Origin: an uncultured Tolumonas sp.
GTDB taxonomy: Bacteria; Pseudomonadota; Gammaproteobacteria; Enterobacterales; Aeromonadaceae
Length of the DNA stretch: 5,738 nucleotides
Direction: 5' to 3'
Assembly (NCBI GenBank): GCA_903931645.1
Contig: CAIZDF010000051.1
Span: 1-5,738, forward strand
The notes under the pieces are model-generated. The model searched no databases. It saw nothing but the letters and a program-made list of their open reading frames with translations, and was not told the origin of the DNA. Positions 1-4,992 of the stretch are shown here, one piece after another (the first letter of the stretch is position 1; every line of letters starts with the position of its first letter). The position numbers and the translations under genes were made by a program.

Positions 1-3
1 ATG

Positions 4-49
4 TGTGCTTTATATCATTTCAGAGCACATGGTTATTTATTTCTTTTTT
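4..49 (+). terminator. possible terminator of a gene upstream of the window
   Basis: TGTGCT at 4-9 can pair with AGCACA at 24-29 (6 bp, 14-base loop), and a T-rich stretch follows at about 33-49. This would fit a terminator for a gene lying to the left. The loop is long and the left arm is at the window edge, so the true stem may be different. Part of the T-rich stretch may instead belong to the promoter or leader of the lipoprotein gene. Weak call. Confidence 0.25.
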
Positions 50-64
50 GACAGGAAAAATATA

Positions 65-499
65 ATGAAAAAGCAGGGTTTGCTGTTATCTGCAATTTTG
101 GCAACTGGTTTACTGAGTGGTTGTGCCACACCGCTTAACTCAGCACAAGATGCAGAATTAAAATCCTATCGAGCTAAAGGTCTGGAAGTAAAAGAAAAGA
201 ACCCAGGCACTGGCGCCGCATTAGGTATTTTGCCTGGTGGTGGTTCATTTTATACCCGTAATTATGGTTTAGGTGTCGTTAACCTGCTGTTATGGCCAAT
301 TTCTGTCTGTTGGGATCCGGTAAGTGGTTATGATGGTGCAGAAAGCATCAACTACTACGCAACCAAAGCAGATGTAAGTAAAAAAATGAACAAAGAAATG
401 GCCGCACTGGATACACAGTTGCAAACTAAAACCATTTCTGCCGATGAATACGTACTCAAAAAATCGCAAATCGAACGTAAATATTCTGCGGACCTTTAA
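65..499 (+). CDS. small outer-membrane-type lipoprotein, TM2-like core and SHOCT-like tail
   Basis: 144 residues. Residues 1-19 form a lipoprotein signal peptide (MKK, a hydrophobic stretch, then lipobox LSGC), with the acylated cysteine at position 20. The next residues are Ala-Thr, not Asp, so the Lol rule predicts the outer membrane. Residues about 47-91 are a Gly/aromatic-rich hydrophobic core with motifs LGILPGGGSFY, GLGVVNLLLWP and WDPVSGY; this resembles a TM2-type hairpin, by inference only. Residues about 114-140 look like a SHOCT tail (leucine-spaced helix, then TISADEYVLKKSQIE). The ATG at 65 is chosen because AGGA at 53-56 is well spaced and the signal peptide begins there; the frame also opens at a GTG at 5, which would bury the signal peptide. 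I recognise the family as a conserved hypothetical lipoprotein without known function. It stands alone, followed by a hairpin. Confidence 0.85.
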   Translation: MKKQGLLLSAILATGLLSGCATPLNSAQDAELKSYRAKGLEVKEKNPGTGAALGILPGGGSFYTRNYGLGVVNLLLWPISVCWDPVSGYDGAESINYYATKADVSKKMNKEMAALDTQLQTKTISADEYVLKKSQIERKYSADL

Positions 500-506
500 T
501 CGTAAT

Positions 507-535
507 AATGGTGCAGTAATTTCTGCTGCACCATT
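507..535 (+). terminator. hairpin after the lipoprotein gene
   Basis: AATGGTGCAG (507-516) and CTGCACCATT (526-535) are perfect 10-bp arms around a 9-base loop, starting 7 bases after the lipoprotein stop. No run of T follows on either strand, so it is not a textbook intrinsic terminator. It may stabilise the 3' end of the mRNA or terminate weakly. Confidence 0.45.
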
Positions 536-598
536 CAACAACCTAATTGCGCTCTACACATACTCCATGGACAATAAGCTCAACTAAGGAGCCTTATT

Positions 599-877
599 AT
601 GTTCAGTAAATTATTCAAATCGCTGTTTTCCGGTTCATCAAAACCAGCCCCGCAAGCTGAACCAGTCGAATATAAAGGCTATCTGATCTATGCCGAACCG
701 ATCGATGAAGGTCAATACCGTTTAGCCGGTCGGATCTGCAAAGAGATCAACGGAGAATTAAAAACGCATGTGTTTATCCGTTCTGATTTATTCCCAAATA
801 AAGAAGATGCAATGCAGTGGATGGTGCGTAAAGCGGAGATCTTTATCGATCAAAGTGGCGATAGCATGTTTCAGTAA
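599..877 (+). CDS. HlyU-family small protein
   Basis: 92 residues, close to the usual length of the small HlyU family (PF10115, recognised from memory). An amphipathic N-terminus (MFSKLFKSLFSG, phenylalanines and leucines on one face) is followed by a Pro/Ala linker to about residue 22. A compact domain follows at about 23-86, with the family-like stretches VEYKGYLIYAEP, YRLAGRI, GELKTHVFIRSDLF and KAEIFIDQ. AAGGAG at 586-591, 7 bases before the ATG, fixes the start. The family is labelled a transcriptional activator in databases, but I see no helix-turn-helix here; the fold looks like a small beta-rich unit with a C-terminal helix. It is not the ArsR-type HlyU of Vibrio. It appears to be monocistronic, with a hairpin just downstream. 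The family assignment is fairly secure; the function is unknown. Confidence 0.85.
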   Translation: MFSKLFKSLFSGSSKPAPQAEPVEYKGYLIYAEPIDEGQYRLAGRICKEINGELKTHVFIRSDLFPNKEDAMQWMVRKAEIFIDQSGDSMFQ

Positions 878-882
878 ATAAA

Positions 883-910
883 AATTGGCAGATCCTGTTG
901 TCTGCCAATT
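883..910 (+). terminator. hairpin after the HlyU-family gene
   Basis: AATTGGCAGA (883-892) and TCTGCCAATT (901-910) are perfect 10-bp arms with an 8-base loop, 5 bases after the stop codon. The bases after it (agaacctatctta) are not a U-tract. On the minus strand the stem is followed by a T-rich stretch, so it would terminate better in that direction, although no minus-strand gene is seen there. Confidence 0.45.
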
Positions 911-1049
911 AGAACCTATCTTATTTTCCGCGGATTACAGCCTTAAGTTAACTAACTAGGCGTTGCTCACAAACCAATCTCTGGTTTTCATCTAGCTTTC
1001 GTATTGATAGCTATAGTCAGTAGTCAATAACTGTCGAGAAGGAACAGAT

Positions 1050-2717
1050 ATGAAGATCAGAACAAAAATCCTGTTATTAGCGCTTTTGCCTTTGGTGTTA
1101 GCGATATTCGCTATCAATGCCACTGTCTATTTAGTGAATCAGTCTCAAATTGCGACCCAACAAAGTGAGTTGCGAGCCAAACTGATGGCAGATAAAAAAT
1201 CAGAACTCAGCACTTATCTGCAAATAGCACAAACCGCGATTGCTGATTTATACGCACAACCGGATAGCGCTGAAAACCGCGAACAAGTGAAAAAAATTCT
1301 GCGTCAGTTACGTTACGGCAAAGATGGTTATTTCTTCGTTTATAACTACGAAGGTGTAAATCAGGTGTTAGGGCCGAAACCAGAAATCGAAGGCAAAAAC
1401 TTGTTTAATGCCAAAGATGCCGGCGGTAAGTTTTTCATTCAGGATATTTTGAACGCCGCACGGAATGGTGATGGTTATGCTGAATATTTGTGGAATAAAC
1501 CCTCAATTGGTAAGGATGTATCCAAGCTTTCTTACACACTGGCATTAGATAAATATCAGTGGGTATTAGGTACCGGATTTTATATCGATGATATTGAAAG
1601 CATTCTGGCAGAACAACGGCAAAAACAGGAAGCGGATACACGCAGTAGTATGGTACGCGTCTCTTTGATTTCCTTATTTATTATGGCAGTAACGTTATTA
1701 CTGACCTCGTTGATTGGCAATAAAATCACCACGCCGTTGCGTCATATTGTGGCCGCATTGAATGATATTGCCAACGGTGAAGGCGATTTAACACAACGGC
1801 TGCAAATTGAAAGTCAGGATGAAGTGGCTGATGTCAGTAAAGCCTTTAATCATTTTGTGGAACGGATTCAGGAACTGGTTGCCCAAGTCGGTAATGTCAG
1901 CCAACGAATTTTTACGGAAACAGAATCACTGACGCGCATTTCCGGGCAATACACGCGTCAGATGCTGGAACACAGTAAAGAAACTGAACAAGTGGCCAGT
2001 GCGGTGAACGAGATGAGTGCCACGGCACAATCGGTTGCCAGCAGTGCCTCGAATGCCGCCAATGCGACCAGCGAAGCCGCGCAAAATTCAGAAGAAGCCA
2101 GCAATGTAGTCAATACCGCCATTAATAGCATTAACAGCTTGGTGGAAGAGGTCGATTCAGCCTCATCGGTGATCACCATGCTGGCACAAGAAACTGCCAA
2201 AATTGGCTCGGTGGTCGATGTGATCCGAGGTATTGCCGAACAAACCAACCTGCTAGCACTCAATGCTGCCATTGAAGCAGCACGCGCCGGTGATCAAGGT
2301 CGTGGTTTTGCTGTCGTCGCCGATGAGGTGCGCGCGTTAGCAAGCAGAACGCAGCAAAGCACACAGCAAATCAATGCTATGTTACAAATACTGCAGCAAG
2401 GTGTGCGGCAGGCGGTCGATGCAATGGATGGCAGCCAGCAACACAGTCAGGAAACGGTTGCAGAAACGGCACGTATCGAGCAATCACTCAGCACCGTCAA
2501 TCATGCGGTGACAATGATTAATGATATGAATCTGCAGATCGCGACCGCCGCGGAAGAACAACATGCCGTGACAGAAGAAATCAGCCGGAATCTGGAGAAT
2601 ATCCAGCATATCGTGCAGGAGCTTTCCAGCGCTGCCGTGAAATCCGAACAGGCCACTGAAGAAATGGCTTCGTCCGGTAAAGCATTGCAGGATCTGGTTA
2701 AGCAATTTCGTTACTAA
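1050..2717 (+). CDS. methyl-accepting chemotaxis protein with sCache_2-like sensor
   Basis: 555 residues, a full-length transmembrane chemoreceptor that passes ligand state to CheA/CheW. Order: TM1 about 8-30; periplasmic single-Cache domain about 35-190, with [14 protein letters not shown] (89-102), PEIEGKN and a closing [12 protein letters not shown] (171-182); TM2 about 203-223; HAMP about 223-276 (TTPL, then [10 protein letters not shown]); cytoplasmic coiled coil to the end. The signalling tip is near 394-430 ([20 protein letters not shown], then [14 protein letters not shown]). Glu/Gln-rich stretches near 311-330 and 498-514 are candidate methylation regions. The C-terminus LVKQFRY has no CheR-tethering pentapeptide. 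sCache_2 receptors often sense small carboxylates, but the ligand here cannot be read from the sequence. AAGGA at 1039-1043 supports the start. No sigma-28 promoter was found in the 172-base leader. Confidence 0.96.
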   Translation: MKIRTKILLLALLPLVLAIFAINATVYLVNQSQIATQQSELRAKLMADKKSELSTYLQIAQTAIADLYAQPDSAENREQVKKILRQLRYGKDGYFFVYNYEGVNQVLGPKPEIEGKNLFNAKDAGGKFFIQDILNAARNGDGYAEYLWNKPSIGKDVSKLSYTLALDKYQWVLGTGFYIDDIESILAEQRQKQEADTRSSMVRVSLISLFIMAVTLLLTSLIGNKITTPLRHIVAALNDIANGEGDLTQRLQIESQDEVADVSKAFNHFVERIQELVAQVGNVSQRIFTETESLTRISGQYTRQMLEHSKETEQVASAVNEMSATAQSVASSASNAANATSEAAQNSEEASNVVNTAINSINSLVEEVDSASSVITMLAQETAKIGSVVDVIRGIAEQTNLLALNAAIEAARAGDQGRGFAVVADEVRALASRTQQSTQQINAMLQILQQGVRQAVDAMDGSQQHSQETVAETARIEQSLSTVNHAVTMINDMNLQIATAAEEQHAVTEEISRNLENIQHIVQELSSAAVKSEQATEEMASSGKALQDLVKQFRY

Positions 2718-2740
2718 GTAAAAACAGCGTTGTTTTACTA

Positions 2741-2770
2741 ATCAGGCAGCCAGAAGCTGCCTGATGTTTT
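2741..2770 (+). terminator. terminator between the convergent MCP and EamA genes
   Basis: ATCAGGCAGC (2741-2750) and GCTGCCTGAT (2756-2765) form a perfect 10-bp, GC-rich stem with a 5-base loop, followed by GTTTTA. It lies 24 bases after the MCP stop and directly next to the minus-strand exporter stop, so it probably serves both genes. A second imperfect hairpin, AGTAAAAACA (2717-2726) with TGTTTTACT (2731-2739), abuts the MCP stop. Read on the minus strand it places TTTTTACT after the main stem. Confidence 0.8.
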
Positions 2771-3638
2771 ATGTGGTTACATCCGCAGATATCAGCGGCT
2801 GTTTGCGTTTCGGCCGGAACAATAATTCCAGCAACAATGATGCAAATACCACCGCCACCCCAATCCATTGCTGGCGACTTAATGCCTCATGCATCAAAAA
2901 ACTACCCGCCAGCACCGCGGTCATCGGGTTTAGTAACGTCAGCAAACCTAAGCGGTTTAATGGTAAATGCGCCATGCCCCACAGCCATAACACATAGGCT
3001 AATGCTGAATTCAGCACGATCAACCATAACAAACCAAACCAGTCATCCCCGGCTGGCATCGGCATCGCACCATCTTGCCAATACGCCAGCGGCAGGATCA
3101 TCAGACCTCCCAACAGCAATTGCCAGCCGGTGAAGCTGATCAATTCCCCCTGCCAGGGCCGTTGTTGCAGCAACAAACTACACAGCCCAATTAACAGCAC
3201 GGATAACAGTGCAGCGGTTACCCCAACCCAATCTAAACTGGCCCCCGGCCCCAGCAACAACATGACGCCACCCAGCCCCAGCAAAGAACAACATAACGAT
3301 TGTCGCGTCGGCACTTTGCGTAAAAACAGCCATTGCAGTCCTAACAACAACAACGGCAAGGTTGCCGATAACGTACCGGCCACTGACCCCGGCAAATGCA
3401 GCGCAGCGACAAACAACAACGGGAAAAAGGCACCGATATACAAAAAACTAATTAACAACAGATAAGGCACTTGCCGCCACGGCACTCGCGCCGGACGAAT
3501 GGCCAGCAACAGCAATCCCGGTGGAATAGCGCGCATCACCGACAGCCACAATGCCGGCCAGTCCGACAGGTATTTTCCGGTGATCAGATAGGTTGTTCCC
3601 CAGAGGATTGGGGTTAAAGCCACAAGAAATGGAGGCAT
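2769..3638 (-). CDS. EamA/DMT-superfamily transporter, probable exporter
   Basis: 289 residues, the usual length for a ten-helix EamA protein of the drug/metabolite transporter superfamily. Hydrophobic segments lie at about 3-21, 28-48, 57-77, 82-103, 111-130, 136-157, 167-187, 200-220, 226-248 and 255-275, in two EamA repeats. The family-like opening TPILWGTTYLITGKYL, a short inter-helix HLPGSVAGTLSATLPLLL, the second-repeat LNSALAYVLWLWGMAHLP and NPMTAVLAG are all present. The tail (RPKRKQ) is basic and cytosolic. An in-frame TAA lies just upstream of the ATG and no other ATG fits, so the start is firm, though its ribosome site is weak (AAAAGA). The substrate is unknown: metabolites, amino acids or toxic compounds are all possible. 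Divergence from a MarR gene with shared operators suggests export of a compound that inactivates the repressor. Confidence 0.93.
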   Translation of the reverse strand: MPPFLVALTPILWGTTYLITGKYLSDWPALWLSVMRAIPPGLLLLAIRPARVPWRQVPYLLLISFLYIGAFFPLLFVAALHLPGSVAGTLSATLPLLLLGLQWLFLRKVPTRQSLCCSLLGLGGVMLLLGPGASLDWVGVTAALLSVLLIGLCSLLLQQRPWQGELISFTGWQLLLGGLMILPLAYWQDGAMPMPAGDDWFGLLWLIVLNSALAYVLWLWGMAHLPLNRLGLLTLLNPMTAVLAGSFLMHEALSRQQWIGVAVVFASLLLELLFRPKRKQPLISADVTT

Positions 3639-3640
3639 AT

Positions 3641-3656
3641 ATCTTTTAATAAAGAA
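3641..3656. promoter_or_regulatory. possible third MarR-type operator (degenerate)
   Basis: ATCTTTTAATAAAGAA repeats the ATCTT-N6-AAGAT architecture with one changed base in the right half. It overlaps the ribosome-binding region of the exporter gene and abuts the stronger copy at 3656-3671, with dyad centres 15 bp apart. It could be a second, weaker binding site or chance in an AT-rich stretch. Confidence 0.35.
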
Positions 3657-3671
3657 TCTTTACGTGAAGAT
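3656..3671. promoter_or_regulatory. MarR-type operator next to the exporter gene
   Basis: ATCTT-TACGTG-AAGAT is a 16-bp dyad, palindromic except for the T/G pair flanking the central ACGT. It has the same half-sites and spacing as the dyad before the marR-type gene. It overlaps the expected transcription start of the exporter, about 18-33 bases ahead of its ATG, which would suit repression. Confidence 0.6.
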
Positions 3672-3701
3672 ATTTTGATTTGTTTTTGCCCTCCTCGTCA
3701 A
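3672..3701 (-). promoter_or_regulatory. predicted exporter promoter
   Basis: On the minus strand, TTGACG (3701-3696) is a good -35 box and CAAAAT (3677-3672), 18 bases on, is a poor -10 box. Transcription would start near 3665, inside the operator at 3656-3671. The -35 is convincing and the -10 is not. Confidence 0.35.
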
Positions 3702-3708
3702 CTATATT
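3680..3708 (+). promoter_or_regulatory. predicted promoter of the MarR-family gene
   Basis: TTGTTT (3680-3685) and TATATT (3703-3708) are separated by 17 bases. Transcription would start near 3715, immediately before the dyad at 3719-3740, so a bound repressor would sit at the start site. The element overlaps the exporter promoter on the opposite strand. Confidence 0.45.
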
Positions 3709-3718
3709 TATGCCGTCA

Positions 3719-3740
3719 ATTATCTTCATATAAAGATAAT
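3719..3740. promoter_or_regulatory. MarR-type operator next to the regulator gene
   Basis: ATTATCTT (3719-3726) and AAGATAAT (3733-3740) are perfect 8-bp arms around CATATA, whose central ATAT is itself palindromic, giving a 22-bp dyad with one mismatched pair. It is the longest of the three related dyads here and ends just before the ribosome-binding site. Size and symmetry suit a MarR dimer. That the neighbouring MarR protein binds it is inferred from position and from the second copy. Confidence 0.65.
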
Positions 3741-3753
3741 AAAGGAGGGAATC

Positions 3754-4269
3754 ATGCAAACGGATCATGTCGATCGCATTCTGCAACAATGGCAACACGA
3801 ACGCCCGGAACTCGATCCGCTGGCGATGAGTATTTTTGGCCGCCTCTGGCGTTTAAACGCCATTGCCAGCAAAGCGGTGGAGCAAGTTCATCTGCAATTT
3901 GGCCTGACCCAACCGGAATTCGATGTGCTGGCCACACTCCGCCGCAGCGGTGAACCCTACACATTAAGCCCGACAGCACTGTATACCTCGCTGATGCTCT
4001 CCTCCGGTGCGATGACCAACCGATTAGATAAACTAGAAGCGCGCGGGTTGATTTATCGTGAACCGTCACCGGAAGATCGCCGCAGTATGCTGGTCGCGCT
4101 GAGCAAAGCAGGTCTGGCATTGATCAATGAAACCATGACTGCGCATGTAGCCAATGAACAACGGCTACTACATTCGCTGGATCACACGCAACAGCAAGAA
4201 CTCGCCGATCTGCTGCGTACGTTATTGCTGGCGATTGGGAAAGACCAAACGAACCCCATGCAACCATAA
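3754..4269 (+). CDS. MarR-family transcriptional regulator
   Basis: 171 residues, a single winged helix-turn-helix protein that would act as a DNA-binding dimer. Helical N-terminus about 1-48; the wHTH is about 50-120. LTQPEFDVLATLRRSG leads into the HTH (SPTALYTSLMLSSGAMTNRLD), with the recognition helix near 83-94, then KLEARGLIYRE and the wing with the MarR signature EDRRSMLVALSKAG (107-120). C-terminal helices 121-163 complete the dimer interface. AAAGGAGG at 3741-3748, 5 bases before the ATG, is a very strong ribosome site and fixes the start. The gene is divergent from the EamA exporter and preceded by dyads of MarR type, so it probably represses both genes until a ligand, perhaps the exported compound, releases it. 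Ligand unknown. No clear terminator follows; a 6-bp stem without U-tract lies at 4314-4330. Confidence 0.93.
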   Translation: MQTDHVDRILQQWQHERPELDPLAMSIFGRLWRLNAIASKAVEQVHLQFGLTQPEFDVLATLRRSGEPYTLSPTALYTSLMLSSGAMTNRLDKLEARGLIYREPSPEDRRSMLVALSKAGLALINETMTAHVANEQRLLHSLDHTQQQELADLLRTLLLAIGKDQTNPMQP

Positions 4270-4311
4270 AAATGGTGGCGAGTTTCATATTATAAACAAA
4301 GCTGTTATCAG

Positions 4312-4351
4312 TTGCTGACGGGATGTCAGCCACAGATATTCCGACTATAAA
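4312..4351 (+). promoter_or_regulatory. possible promoter of the V4R-cyclase operon
   Basis: Two weak sigma-70-like options overlap: TTGCTG (4312-4317) with GATATT (4335-4340), spacing 17; or TGTCAG (4324-4329) with TATAAA (4346-4351), spacing 16. Either gives a leader of roughly 100 bases. The hairpin GCTGAC/GTCAGC (4314-4319, 4325-4330) overlaps this area. No known riboswitch fold was recognised in the leader. Confidence 0.25.
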
Positions 4352-4450
4352 TAGGTTGCGGTTGGGCATCTTGTCGGTAAAGGACTAAACTCAATACATA
4401 ATTCCAGCGGTCACGTTTTTACCCAAATCAAACGATGTCTGTCTCGGTTC

Positions 4451-4458
4451 AAGAGGGA
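4451..4458 (+). promoter_or_regulatory. ribosome-binding site deciding the V4R start
   Basis: AAGAGGGA lies just before the ATG at 4462, with slightly short spacing (4 bases from GAGGG). The in-frame ATG at 4435 has no purine-rich Shine-Dalgarno (upstream acccaaatcaaacg), so 4462 is preferred. Confidence 0.5.
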
Positions 4459-4461
4459 TCT

Positions 4462-4992
4462 ATGGATGAGTTCAATTTCAATTGGCAGCAACTTGGGGAC
4501 ATTCAAGAAGGACGCCCGAATCTCGGCAACATGACTTCTGTCGCCGCTTATCGACTGATGCAATACACCATGCGCGCCGTGCTGGAACATGAATTTGGCG
4601 ATGAAAAGACCAAACAATTACTGATCCAATCTGGGCGCTTAGCCGGAAAAGCGTTTTGCCAGAATATTCTGGATACCTCATTGCCGCTGAATAAATTCAT
4701 TGCACAATTACATGAAAAACTTATCGAACATTCCATTGGGATTCTGCGGGTTGAAAAAGCAGATCCGGAGAAATTCAGTTTTGTCGTCACCGTCTCGGAA
4801 GATCTCGATTGCTCGGGCTTGCCGCTGCAAGGCGTGACGGTCTGTGATTATGATGAAGGATTTATTGAAGGTATTTTTCATCTCTATACCCAACAAAATT
4901 TTATCGTTAAAGAGATCGATTGCTGGGCGACGGGCGAACGAACTTGCCGTTTCACGATTGATCTCAGTGAACGGGAATTGACTGCCACATGA
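4462..4992 (+). CDS. V4R (4-vinyl reductase-like) domain sensor protein
   Basis: 176 residues from the ATG at 4462 (185 if the in-frame ATG at 4435 is used; 4462 has the ribosome site). It is a stand-alone V4R domain (PF02830), the small-molecule-binding fold found in the sensor part of XylR/DmpR/MopR activators and in BchJ. Seen here: an N-terminal helical part including MTSVAAYRLMQYTMRAVLEH and SGRLAGKAFCQNILD (about 56-71), then the signature DLDCSGLP (115-121), VCDYDEGFIEG (127-137) and KEIDCWATGERTCRF (150-164). Cys128, Glu151, Cys154 and Cys162 have the spacing of the MopR zinc site; Cys117 is extra. There is no signal peptide, membrane segment or output domain, so it must act through a partner. 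Its stop overlaps the start of a diguanylate cyclase (ATGA), which suggests that it senses a ligand and controls that enzyme. The ligand is unknown, and '4-vinyl reductase' is a legacy name that does not imply catalysis. Confidence 0.88.
   Translation: MDEFNFNWQQLGDIQEGRPNLGNMTSVAAYRLMQYTMRAVLEHEFGDEKTKQLLIQSGRLAGKAFCQNILDTSLPLNKFIAQLHEKLIEHSIGILRVEKADPEKFSFVVTVSEDLDCSGLPLQGVTVCDYDEGFIEGIFHLYTQQNFIVKEIDCWATGERTCRFTIDLSERELTAT

Noticed and set aside
290..541. Minus-strand 83-codon reading frame over the lipoprotein gene
   Set aside because: It lies opposite a well-supported gene, has no recognisable domain and is the shadow of its codons.
878..1049. Sigma-28 flagellar-type promoter for the chemoreceptor
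   Set aside because: No TAAA-N15-GCCGATAA match. A TATAGT at 1012-1017 could be a sigma-70 -10 but has no good -35. The AAACCA/TGGTTT stem at 971-987 is too short to call.
1958..2272. Minus-strand 104-codon reading frame inside the chemoreceptor gene
   Set aside because: Low-complexity Ala/Ser/Leu protein that mirrors the Ala-rich coiled coil on the plus strand; no ribosome site or family resemblance.
2771..3465. Plus-strand reading frames of 120 and 111 codons opposite the EamA gene
   Set aside because: Compositionally odd (Asn/Ser/Pro-rich), antisense to ten clear membrane helices, and without domain features.
3675..3953. Plus-strand 92-codon frame starting in the MarR-exporter spacer
   Set aside because: It overlaps the MarR gene in another frame, spans the promoter and operator, and its sequence resembles no protein family; the MarR frame has the strong ribosome site.
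4435..4461. Upstream in-frame ATG of the V4R gene
   Set aside because: No Shine-Dalgarno before it, and the extra residues (MSVSVQEGS) encode the ribosome site of the ATG at 4462. It remains possible.
4270..4461. c-di-GMP riboswitch or other leader RNA ahead of the V4R-cyclase operon
   Set aside because: Looked for because the operon makes c-di-GMP, but I see none of the conserved GEMM elements; only a 6-bp stem at 4314-4330.
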